Shown here in pieces: positions 48,411 to 59,232 of a stretch of 64,000 nucleotides of DNA. The stretch's first letter is position 1. Every line of letters starts with the position of its first letter. Source of the DNA: Ehretia macrophylla (lineage: Eukaryota > Streptophyta > Magnoliopsida > Boraginales > Ehretiaceae); the NCBI GenBank assembly GCA_037974665.1, contig CM075765.1:56305747-56369746 (forward strand), read 5' to 3'. Under the pieces are notes generated by a model. The model made no database searches and was not told the DNA's origin. It saw nothing but the letters and a program-made list of their open reading frames with translations. The position numbers and the translations under genes were made by a program.

Positions 48411-48436
48411 GAGGGCAACCTACTTTGTTGTCCCTC
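48411..48436 (+). promoter_or_regulatory. CTACTTT-loop hairpin of LTR C
   Basis: GAGGGCAAC pairs with GTTGTCCCTC (one bulged C, one G-U) around CTACTTT. The 3' LTR copy (53343-53368) differs by one stem base. Confidence 0.6.
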
Positions 48437-48671
48437 ATTTATATGATTCTTGAAATATATTGTCATTTCTTGAATTATTGTGATCGAATATCGGGTTGCG
48501 CAACCTTTTCGGACATGGTAGCGTCGAGAAACACGGGCGGCATCGGGCTTGCCGTGCTCCCTCGACTACCATGGTGCCTATTCCCTTCTCGCTGAGGCAT
48601 ACTCCACTACCCCAGAGGCGTGGTTCACCTGCTGGGCATGGACCTACCTCGGGAGAAAGGGTCGTAGGATC

Positions 48672-48692
48672 GGGATACATCCGGAGTATCCC
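48672..48692 (+). promoter_or_regulatory. ATCCGGA-loop hairpin of LTR C
   Basis: A perfect 7-bp stem GGGATAC/GTATCCC around ATCCGGA; equivalents with other stems are at 3041 (A1), 6817 (B), 21070 (A2), 56028 (A') and 60857 (D). The 3' LTR copy is 53604-53624. Confidence 0.6.
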
Positions 48693-48935
48693 AATTGTTG
48701 GTGTTTGGGGTTTGCCGGCATGTTCGTGATGCTCGTGGTTCGTGGCTCATGATCGAAGACTTGGAAGTGGAACCGTATCCTTTTTAAAGTGATTAATTGC
48801 TTGGCTTATTCTCTTGTTGGTTTACGTGGCTTATATATGTTTTCTTGTGTTGCATATCATGTTGCACGTTGGCATGTTGCATCACCTCCCTCGCTGGGCA
48901 ACATTGTTGCTCATTCCTCATTTAATATGTTTCAG

Positions 48936-49000
48936 GTGAAACTGAGGTGAATCCTCAGCTGATAGAAGAAGAGGAAGTTCACGTAGATCAGAATCCGTGA
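48936..49000 (+). other. Acidic exon-like peptide in LTR C
   Basis: After the acceptor AG at 48935 a phase-2 frame encodes 20 residues, ETEVNPQLIEEEEV then HVDQNP, ending TGA 48998-49000. The 3' LTR copy (53868-53932) is unchanged. It matches the family B peptide best (EV.PQL core). Confidence 0.45.
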
Positions 49001-49515
49001 CCTTGTGTGCTGAGGTGGATTTTATGTGCTTCTTGCGTGGAGTTCTTGTTAATATTGTATTTTGAGACCTTGGGGTCTTGTGTATATGTCTAGTAGCTGT
49101 GGACTAGAATGTTAAAGAAAGTTGTTGGATTGTAATAATGAATTCTAGACTTTAATTTCTCTTGCATGCTTGGAGTGTTTGTTGATCTTCATATGGAACT
49201 TAGAATTTTATTGTATTTAACTACTTATGGCTAAACCAACTATCTCGCATGCTTGTGTGCTTAAGTAGAATGTTGTTGCTCCAAGGCTCGGATGGCCTTG
49301 TGATTGTGTTTTAGCTTTGGAGACATTAGTAGATAAGTTGTTGTTATAGTTCAAAACTATTGAGTGGCTATTTGCAGGTGAAATATTTCTTCTATAAATA
49401 GGAGAGACTCCGTCCGTTTTCCCCTAAAATTTTGTGCCCGGGGTTTTGGAATTGGGTGAGAATAGCATGATAAATAGGAGTTCCGGTCTCGTGAGGGATC
49501 GGGGCGTTACAGAAG

Positions 49516-49527
49516 TGGTATCAGAGC
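49516..49527 (+). other. Primer-binding site of element C
   Basis: TGGTATCAGAGC four bases after the 5' LTR, complementary to initiator tRNA-Met. Confidence 0.9.
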
Positions 49528-49979
49528 TTAGTTAGCTCTCAGCTGGGACATGGTCCTCGGTCTGGTGGGTAGCAAACCTCGAGTGCGCGCATGTGAAATG
49601 TGTTTTGGAATAGGTATGTGCTTGTGTGTGGACTTGCGTTTGCTCAAGTGAAAATATGCTCTATAGGTTACATTTATGTGAAATATGAAGATTTTGTTAT
49701 ATGCATAACTATGTGATTATATGTGACTTAAGTGGAAATGTGTTTCTACGTGATTTGCTTATGTTAAATATGATGATTGTAATAGCCGAACAAATTTGTG
49801 ACTAGGGGTACTTTTATGTGGTATATTTGTTAGTATATGTACTTCACATACTATCTATTGCATGCATACATATAATCTCATTTGAATTGGTATGCAAACT
49901 CTCCCCTATAGAGATTGCCAAAAGTGGATTTCTAAGGTGTGGACCAACAAGGCCAGATATAGTTCATATTTGTGATCAA

Positions 49980-50420
49980 CAAGAAGTCATTCAAGAAGCC
50001 AGTTTGGGATTCGCCTTGGGTATTTTCTTCGGTATTTTCATTTGGACTTCTTGCCTGGAATTGTATTTGGTATTTTCTCGGAAGTTCTTGCATAGCAATC
50101 ATGTTGGAGTTCTTATATGGTGATCACATTCGGAGGGATTTTCATTCGGTCTTCTGGATTGGTATTTTTACTCGGAGCCTTTATTTGGCATTCATAGTTG
50201 GGATTTCTTTTGACTTCTCACTCTGGATTTCTCATCGGGTATTCTTCCAATTTTCATACGAAGATTTTGTTGGAATTCTTATTGGCATTCATGGGTGATG
50301 GGGTTCTAGGGAGTTCCATATGAAAGCTCTTATTGGTGTGTTCCCTTGGTATTTCTATTTGGAATTCTTTGTGATTTCGTATTTAGGGTATTCAAGATGC
50401 TTATATGGATTTCTCTTGAA
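49980..50420 (+). repeat. T/G-rich repeat block, internal domain of C
   Basis: Phrases such as TTTGG.ATTTCT, GGTATTTTC and TTGGAATTCTT recur loosely; frames open by composition give aromatic, hydrophobic strings. It corresponds in place and style to 22440-23464 in A2. No gag or pol motif. Confidence 0.5.
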
Positions 50421-50450
50421 AAGAAGAAATTGCGAGGACGCAATTTGTTT

Positions 50451-50463
50451 AAGGGGGAGAGAA
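50451..50463 (+). other. Polypurine tract of element C
   Basis: AAGGGGGAGAGAA directly before the 3' LTR, preceded by the TTGCGAGGACGCAA tail shared with A2. Confidence 0.85.
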
Positions 50464-53400
50464 TGTGACGCCCGAGAATTTTATCACACATATTTAAATA
50501 ACTGTTGCATAAACTACTTGTGCATTTTACGTGCATTTCTTGTCTTTAATTGTTTATTTCTGAGGCACTATTCATAAGAAAATTTACTGTCTCGAATAAG
50601 CGATTTAATATTTTTCCTAGGTCACATGAAACATAATAGGAATCGGGAAATTTTCATTTTGGACTTTTGAGCTCGGGAGCATACAATTAGAAAATGTTTT
50701 TCGCATCATTTGAATAGTGTTACGTAACATAAACATTGTTTTAAAACTAGTTAGCATTTGAATTGAGTTTTAGTATAGTTGACCAAGTTTTTATAACATT
50801 TGACTTAAGTTAAATATATAACACATACATATATACACTATATTACACAACACACAAAAAAAAAAAAACATAAGAAAAAAAAAATGGAAATCAGCAAAGG
50901 GAGGCACAAAACCGTGGAGGGCTCTTGCACTTAGGGCCTGATTTCCTTCCTCAATTTCAGCCATTTTAGCATGGTCCAAGGGGTCTACTAGCTAAATTAT
51001 TCCTTTGCCTAGCTATACAAGGTGAGGAGTCATGGTTTTTATGCATTTTTAGCTTGGAAACTTGAATGGTAAAATGTTGAATTTGTTGAATAATGTTATA
51101 ATGATGCTTCTAATGCTTCCTAGACTAGCTAATGATGCTCTAGAGTACTCTTTTATAGGTTGTTTGCAAGGGTAGCTATAAATTGTATGTAAAATTGATA
51201 GGTTGAAGAAGATAAATAGTAACTTTATGTAATTTTATGATTTTGTTGTTAAATGCCTATCTAAAGCTTCTTATGCATGAAATGTGATCTAGAGACATGG
51301 TAGAGTAAACTTTTGAAGTTAGATTGCATTTTGAATGGGTGAATATGTATATTGAAGAGTTTGGGAAGAAGTGGAATTGTGTGGTGAATAGTAACTTCGA
51401 ATTTTGTGGTTTTTGTTAATTTGGTGTGATAAGCTTGAATTAGTGTTATCTAAGGGTGCTATGGGTGTTAGTAAATCTATGTTGGTGATTAAATGTGTTT
51501 GGATTGATTGGAATTGGGTTAAATGTGCTAAATTGGCTTGGTTTATAAAGAGGCTTTGCGTAAAATGTTAATCCGGGTGCATTTGAATGCTAGGATTGGT
51601 GTTTATTAGGTATAGAGGTACTAAATATGCTTTTGTGAGATTCGTTTGAGGATTGGTTTGAGTACTTGCTTTGTAAATCGACTAAGGGACAAACGAGACT
51701 TTTTTTGATAGATGGAATTAAAAGGGTGTTTTCAGGGCATATAAGTAGATCATAAAGTGGCCTTAGATGTGTAGGATGGTTGGTTTGTGGACTACATAAC
51801 TTATGTTTTGATGGTACACAAAATTGCATTAGTAGACAAAAGGGGACATTTGAGCGAAGTGTTGATAGGGTGTGTTTGAGTGCTTTGGATAGTCTTAGAT
51901 ATACTATGTGATAGTTATGATGCATTTATGGTATTAAATTGGTGATTGGATTTGGTAGTTGTAGTTTAGGTTCCTATCTTGAATCGGAGTTTTAATATGC
52001 TTAATTGTCTAATTGTGATTAGTTGAATTGTTACTTTTCCTTAATTGTTAAGTGTTATATTTTTGTGTAAAGTATGTCTAATTGGATAGTTAGATAGTTG
52101 GAATGATAGTTGTGTTACTTGAGACTATAGCTTGTTTGCTAAATGAATTGCTAGCTTAGAGAGAATATAAATAGTTTAAATGTAAGTAAACAAGATTGTA
52201 TTAAGAGTTGTTAGTTGACATTGTACAATTGAAATACTAAATTGTTAACTATAAGTAAGGATGAGGTGACAAGTTAATGGTTAAAGAAACTTGAAACTCA
52301 TGATTGGTTAGTTGTTTAGTGTGAAAAATAGTGTATGAATCATCTAATGCTTGTGATGCTAGTTTATATATGTGTTTTGGATGTAGTTGAAGATTTTGCT
52401 TAAGCTAACTTAATAATGTAGCTTAAGTGTTTGTAATAATGTCTAAATGAAGTGTAAGAATGTTATACATGCTAGAGTGTTGATCATAGTTAGTTAAATG
52501 CACGAAAACAATAAGAAAAGTTGATAAACAAGCAAAGCCCTGATTTGGACAGTCCACTGCCCTGCCTTTCGAAGCTCTTTTGACATAGTAAACGTGTTCT
52601 AAAATTAACGAAATTTGTACAGAAGCTAGATTAGGCAGTTTAGAGTAAATGTTGATTTCTAGGACTAAGGTTAATTCTAAAGTTTTAGCCCTCTGATCAC
52701 ATCATTTCCGAAACGTAGCTAAAAAAAATCGCTGGTTCTGCCCAGCTATGTGTAGTTGCACGGTAAAGGCTATAACTTTTGGAATTTAACTCGGAATTGA
52801 GCACCGTTTGAACCCAAAATTAACTACAATTAAAGAGCTACGTTTATACATAAAAATCAGATAATTTGGAGACCATTAGCATAGGTAACTGATTGAATAA
52901 AGTTAAGCTTCTGCTAGAAAGTTGGAAAATGAACTTGCTTCCGTGAAAGTTTACATGTTAAGTGTTGAAAACGTGCTTGGTAGTTGATTTTATTTTGGTG
53001 GTTAAATGGGGTTGAGCCATTAATGTGATTTTATTGTGTTGGTTACGAATGTCTCTAAGAAATTCTTTGTGTTAAGTATATGTTATATTACATGCTAGGG
53101 TTGATCCATTGAGCCAATCCAAGGTGTTGAAAGTAGACTAACGCTAGTTCTTGTATCCTTTATCTACCTGGTAAAGGTGAGGGAGTTACATTCTTTTGTG
53201 CATCTTAATTTGTTTACTGCTCATAAATTATATAGTTTAATATGATTGCTTATAATTACGTGTACTTTGATATGAATAGACTAAATATACACTTGACTTT
53301 TATTTATATTGTTATATGGCTTATTTATTGTAATCTACGTGCGATGGCAACCTACTTTGTTGTCCCTCATTTATATGATTCTTGAAATATATTGTCATTT

Positions 53401-54443
53401 CTTGAATTATTGTGATCGAATATCGTGTTGCGCAGCCTTTTCTGACATGGTAGCGTCGAGAAACACGGGGGGCATCGAGCTTGCCGTGGTCCCTCGACTA
53501 CCATGGTGCCTATTCCCTTCTCGCTGATGCATACTCCACTACCCCAGAGGCGGGGTTCACCTGTTGGCCATGGACCTACCTCGGGAGAAAGGGTCGTAGG
53601 ATCGGGATACATCCGGAGTATCCCAATTGTTGGTGTTTGGGGTTTGCCGGCATGTTCGTGATGCTCGTGGTTCGTGGCTCATGATCGAAGACTTGGAAGT
53701 GGAACCGTATCCTTTTTAAAGTGATTAATTGCTTGGCTTATTCTCTTGTTGGTTTACGTGGCTTATATATGTTTTCTTGTGTTGCATATCATGTTGCACG
53801 TTGGCATGTTGCATCACCTCCCTCGCTGGGCAACATTGTTGCTCATTCCTCATTTAATATGTTTCAGGTGAAACTGAGGTGAATCCTCAGCTGATAGAAG
53901 AAGAGGAAGTTCACGTAGATCAGAATCCGTGACCTTGTGTGCTGAGGTGGATTTTATGTGCTTCTTGCGTGGAGTTCTTGTTAATATTGTATTTTGAGAC
54001 CTTGGGGTCTTGTGTATATGTCTAGTAGCTGTGGACTAGAATGTTAAAGAAAGTTGTTGGATTGTAATAATGAATTCTAGACTTTAATTTTTCTTGCATG
54101 CTTGGAGTGTTTGTTGATCTTCATATAGAACTTAGAATTTTATTGTATTTAACTACTTATGGCTAAACCAACTATCTCGCATGCTTGTGTGCTTAAGTAG
54201 AATGTTGTTGCTCCAAGGCTCGGATGGCCTTGTGATTGTGTTTTAGCTTTGGAGACATTAGTAGATAAGTTGTTGTTATAGTTCAAAAGTCTTGAGTGGC
54301 TATTTGCAGGTAACAGTTTTGTCCTATAAATAGGGGAGACTCCGTCCGTTTTCCCCTAAAATTTTGTGCCCGGGGTTTTGGAATTGGGTGAGAATAGCAT
54401 GATAAATAGGAGTTCCGGTCTCGTGAGGGATCGGGGCGTTACA
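50464..54443 (+). repeat. 3' LTR of element C
   Basis: The same 3980-bp length as the 5' LTR, so features lie at a constant offset of 4932. Differences are scattered, with a small cluster around 51240-51400, and A-run length changes near 50858-50884 cancel out. Hairpins 53343-53368, 53604-53624 and 53828-53844; acceptor ends 53867; acidic exon 53868-53932. Confidence 0.93.
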
Positions 54444-54448
54444 ATATG

Positions 54449-54874
54449 TCTAGCACATGTACCACGAGCTATCCTTAGACAGTAGGGTACATACCATAGG
54501 ACGCTCGTAAAGAGAGTCATGTTCAGTGAACACGTCTCCACATGTCACCTGTTTATTGCACCGGTGTCCCAACACCCATTGGTCATGAGGATAACCAACT
54601 AATACAATAAAAAATAACCTATACTCGATGAAATTGACGTCCCAATACCAATTTCATCATTTGAATACGAACAAAGTTCAAGAATGACCAAAATCAACCC
54701 TTATTCATATGATTCCATAAAGTTATTCTAAAGACTACATCATGATCAATCAAAGGTAAAAGAAGATGGACGATATGATGTAATGGCCAAATATTATTAA
54801 TAGAACAATAATCCATATACAAATTAATTTGCCAGCTACACTCGATGACTGACTTTAGGACGCAATTCCTAACA
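54449..54874 (-). mobile_element. Copia G 3' LTR, right piece
   Basis: Continues the LTR after element C and ends CCTAACA (sense start TGTTAGGAATTGCGTCC), next to the sense polypurine tract AGATCAAGTGAGAGAT at 54875-54890. Confidence 0.8.
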
Positions 54875-55230
54875 ATCTCTCACTTGATCTAAAGCCAGTC
54901 GGATCTATATCCTATACCTATCTTTTCTCGATGTGCATCAAACTCTTTGATCCCTAGAGCTTTAGTGAAGGGGTCAACTAAATTCTATTTACTATCAATC
55001 TTTTGCAGAGTGACATCACCTCTACCAACGATCTCTCTAATTAGGTGGTAACGTCGCAGTATATGTTTGGCTTTCTGATGAGATCAGGGTTCCTTAGCTT
55101 CTCCAAAGGCTCCAATACTATCACTGAAGATCGTGACTGGACCAGTCAGATCAGGAAGAACTCTGAGCTCAGTGATGAATTTTATAAGCCAAACTGCCTT
55201 CTTCGCCGCATCAGATACTGCTATATATTC
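54875..55230 (-). pseudogene. Copia G pol fragment: RNase H end
   Basis: On the minus strand 55084-55230 encodes TEYIAVSDAAKKAVWLIKF, then LTGPVTIFSDSIGAF and EAKEP, the C-terminal RNase H of Copia pol; the catalytic DN pair appears as DS. Between it and the LTR lie the polypurine tract and a degraded tail. Cut at 55231 by LTR A'. Confidence 0.85.
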
Positions 55231-57475
55231 TGTCACGCCTCGACCCGATCCCGCAAAAGGCCAAGCCCGGACCCGACACACGGACGGAGTCTCCTCTGTA
55301 CCGCGGACGATCCGAAAACCCTAACACCATCATAATACTTGCGAAAGCCATAAAACAATTCAAACAATCCAACTTTCTTTGAAACATACATTTCTTATTA
55401 ACCAACTTTGCAACACAAAAATGATATGCATACTACACAAGTATTTATGCCACTAATCAATTCCAATAGCATGCATTTCCATACTAGTCACAAAAGTATA
55501 AGTTTACAACTTTACATTCTTTCAACTTATACAACATAAGACCGTAGAGGCCTCAAACTAGAAAATACATACAAGGCTACAAGCCTCAAAATTAAGCGAC
55601 ATCCAAGCAATATACATATCATGCCAGGCTCGCACCAAATCTGGTAACCAACCACCAGCAAAGCAGAGAAGTGCTATCACGGAAACACCTCCACCTGCTC
55701 GTCCTCCTCTATTACCTCGATAGGGTCTGCTTCAACTACTCCTGTAAAAATATAGTATAGAGAGGAATGAGCAAAAACTATTGCTCAGCGAGGGCAATTG
55801 GTCTCAAGGACAGAGATGAGAGGAGTATGCAATGCAATTAGCCAAGCAATGCATACAATTATCATTTAAATATACAAACAAGTCAATATTATAACAAGGC
55901 AAGCATTAAAGACTATAAACATTCATTCAAAGGATACGGTACTCTTTTCACGAGCAACTTTCATTCAAGGATTCGATGACGACGCGCCGGCCCAAACCAC
56001 CTTATAACACCAGTTTGGAATACCCCGGAAGTATTCATCAACCTACGACTCAAATCTCCCTGGGAGGCAACCCAAGCGAGAAAGGGAATAGCAGCGGAGC
56101 TAGAGCAACCAACACTGGCAACCCAAGGCTACCCAGAGAGGCCCATCACTCACGGGCGAGACACTATGCAATGCCAGACTCGATACAAGGCGATAAACAA
56201 GTGATAATGCCACACGTGGGAGAATAACAAAGTAGGTTACTCTCACACGCAATAGCAACAATTGATAAGCATTTCAATCCAAATCAATTCAAACAAGTAT
56301 TTCAGGCAACCCTAAGCATTCTATAGACATAAAATCAAGAAAATACACAAAGACACAAATCGGCCCCAACTATCAAAACACTACCATTTCCAAACAAGCC
56401 ACGAGTTCTGGAAACCGACTTCGCCAAACCTCCTAGGTCACCATAAGACACGTCTAAAGACCCCGAAACCTTACTTTACCCTAGAACTCGCGCAAAGCCC
56501 CGATTTCTCCCTTTCTCGTTTGAACTACAACTATACCAACCAAACGCCCAACCAACGCCATAATCGTACCAAAAGTACTTCCATGGCCTCCCAATACAAT
56601 GCCAACACGCAAAACGAGAAAATGCCAAACTCGACCTAAACGACCCTGACTTTCAACAAGGCTTAATTCCCATTTTTTCCATTACGCAACCCCAACAAAC
56701 CATGCATTTAGGCATTCTAGGACACCTAGCACAATTCTACATCAATGGATAGCATAACAGAACAACTTCATCGTTCCAAGGGTTTATTATTTATAAAACA
56801 CTATTCAACAACTAGTTTAAACTACAATCTCAACATTTAACCGCAAAAAATGTTAAAAAGCTATAAAAACACGTTCTACAATTGCCAAGGAACATTCTAG
56901 AAGCATCAAAACGATTTAAACAACAATCTACGGACAAAATCTAAAAATCATAAAGTTGATACACTAAACATTTAAATGCGAAAATAACATGATTCCCTCA
57001 CCTTAGGCACTCCCAGTCGCTAGGAAAACAACGCTAGTCACCTCGGAAACTACCCCGCACGAGCTCACGCGAAGATTGAACGATTGGAAGGTTGAAATGT
57101 TTTTTTTCTTCTTGGAAGCTCACGGCCTGGTCTTCTCTGTTTCAACTACTATTTTTTTTTAATTTTCTTTTGTTTTAAGCTTATTTAAGTGCTAAGTCAA
57201 ATGGTCAAAGGTCAAGCCTTGGTCAACTACTTAAATCTTGGTCAAAAGGCCTTATTTCAATGCATTTTAAGCTAAAATAACTATCACCAATTAAATTTTC
57301 AGCTAGCAACAATTAAAATATAAAATTTAAGTCATCTAAATACTACTTTCACTATTTGCTGAGGACTAGAAACCGTTCTCTAGCTATCGCTCCCTAAATG
57401 CAATGCACGTTGCGACATCGAGAAAGTAACAATTAATTCACAAAAAATTTAAGGAAATATAATTTTGCGTGCATA
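55231..57475 (-). mobile_element. LTR A' (family-A-like, minus orientation), truncated
   Basis: Plus-strand TGTCACGCCTCGACCC is the sense 3' end (..GGCGTGACA). The body aligns with family A in reverse, including the GC-rich module (55975-56190 against 2920-3110). Landmarks on the minus strand: TTGAC cluster 57190-57250, donor AAG/GTGAGG at 57001, CTACTTT hairpin 56220-56244, TCCGGG-loop hairpin 56028-56046, hairpin GAGCAA/TTGCTC 55769-55786, acceptor CAG at 55742-55744, acidic exon 55677-55741. The sense 5' end (about 350 bp) is missing; the junction with LTR E2 is between about 57470 and 57490. Possibly the 3' LTR of the pol at 62352-64000. Confidence 0.75.
55677..55741 (-). other. Acidic exon-like peptide in LTR A'
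   Basis: Following TTTACAG, a phase-2 frame encodes 20 residues starting VVEADPIEVIEEDEQVEV and ending FP before TGA (55677-55679). It has the same position, phase, size and acidity as the family C peptide, while family A copies A1 and A2 have lost it. Confidence 0.45.
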
Positions 57476-59232
57476 CGATCTGTTTATGTGCTATAGGACC
57501 TATAAAGTTATAATTTTGATGTCAATACTCCTAATACGTGCTAAATGTGCATTCATGAAATTTTTATAAAAAACGGAGTCAGAAATTTTATCGTTGATTT
57601 TTAGTGAATAGTATTTTAGAAACACGTCTGCTAAAATGTTGAAAGTGGCCTTTTTAGCCCTTCTAGACCTAGTCCACGGACTTTAATAGACCTGTGTTTG
57701 ATGAAAACGGTTTTAAAATCGGCTTAAGAATTTATTAGGGTTTTTACACCGACTTTTGCAAAAATCGAGTTTTAAGCCGACTCGGGTGAAATTGTTGGAT
57801 TGTAAAACTTCTTGTCACCTAAAAATAATTCACTTGAGATATCTTGGGGGTTGCATAATTATTTTGAGCCTTGGTGAGCAATAAAATGAGTTTAAAGTCA
57901 TTAAAACACAAAAATACCAATTTAAAATTAACTTTGACTTTATTTAATTATTGACCATATAAGCTTATATCACCTACACACACTCACACAACACAAAAAC
58001 ACCATCACAAACACACACATTGCCGTGAGAAGGAGGAGAGAAAAAGAAAAGAGATTTCAAAGCTTTTCAATCCAATTTTTCAAAGAAAAACCTAGTTTTT
58101 GTCCGTAGAACTTCGCATCGACTTGGATTCTGCTTGTTGGGCATGCATAGCACGCATTCCTAGGCTCATATTGCATCAAAGGTGAGAGAAAATTTCTAGA
58201 TTACAAAATGTCATTTTTATACTTTTGCTCATAAATGAAAATTTAACTGTTAGAATTGAAATCTGATGATAGATTATTGCTCCTTGCATGCTAGGGATCA
58301 TTTTGATGCAATACTATGAATTTTTGTCGGATGTAGCATAATTTTTATTTTCCGGGTATTTAATTTTGATTAAAATGTTCAAAGTTGAATTAAATGAGTT
58401 GTGTTGATCGAAATCCATTGCCGTCGATTTCTAAATACTTGATAATTACGTGTTAGTGCTGTTGTAAGGTCGAATTTTCGATTACATTGTTCGTGTGAAA
58501 ATCGGGAAAATCCAGCCAAGACATCCTAGGGTTTTAGGGTTATTGGGCATGATTTGGAGGTGTTATGGTGGATTTCCGAAGGGCTAATGTAGTAGGTTGA
58601 ATGGGTGAGTGATAGAAACTGATTTGGCAATGTTTGGATTAGTAGATTGTAAGTTATGAATTTTAGAAGTTTAGGTTGTCATTCTTTAATTTCTTGAACG
58701 ATGCCTTTAGACGATTGGGTTGTGTTTGAGTGTTGAATGGTGAGTTGTTGATGAGTAATTTAGGGTTTAATTGTGTATATAATGCATGTCCGGTTAGATG
58801 GCCTACTTTGTCATCTAACTTCGTTGTTTGTTGTTTAATTAAATATTGATGTTATATTGATGTTATTGATTGATTATTATTGAGTTCGGGAATCGGGCAC
58901 TTTCGTTGCTGATCTCCCAATTGATTGATTGATGATTGATTGATGATTGATGATGATTATGGAGTCTTGGTATGTGTGTGCCACCTCTCGGGCAACGTTG
59001 GGCTGTCGGGTTGATAACGGCATGACTGCCATAGGCTACCCCCAGCTCGCATGACGGAGGTGTCATGGAGGGAGGGGCTAGTGAGGTACCTCGGGTGCGT
59101 GAGTAATGGGGAGTTATAAGAAGAACGGTTGAGATCGTGATGGCGTTTGGAGCTATACCAAATAGAGTATCCTTTATTGATTGGTTATATAGCTATGTGA
59201 TGATAGTATTATTTGTGTTATTGTGTGTTTAC

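Larger units (their letters stand above)
45532..49511 (+). repeat. 5' LTR of element C
   Basis: TGTGACGCCCGAG to GGGGCGTTACA. Promoter TTGAC 45847 and 45868 with TATATAAC 45883-45890; donor-like CAAG/GTGAGG at 46090; CTACTTT-loop hairpin 48411-48436; hairpin GGGATAC/GTATCCC with ATCCGGA loop 48672-48692; pre-acceptor hairpin GGGCAAC/GTTGCTC 48896-48912; acceptor TTTCAG ending 48935; acidic exon 48936-49000; GGCTCGGATGGCC near 49285; GGGAGACTCCGTCCG module near 49402. Confidence 0.93.
45532..54443 (+). mobile_element. Non-autonomous LTR retrotransposon C, complete and young
   Basis: Two LTRs of identical length (3980 bp, 45532-49511 and 50464-54443) enclose only 952 bp. Flanks are ACATG and ATATG (4 of 5 bases). 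The LTRs are nearly identical along their length, so insertion is recent compared with A2 and Copia F. The internal part has a primer site (49516-49527), a T/G-rich repeat block and a purine tract (50451-50463) but no gag, protease, RT or integrase; about 90 percent of the element is LTR. It must be moved by proteins supplied in trans. Confidence 0.95.

Noticed and set aside
48377-48752. Frames in the GC-rich module of LTR C (and its copy at 53309-53684) as proteins
   Set aside because: They coincide with the structured module, lie on both strands, and the reading frames are not kept in other families while the hairpins are.
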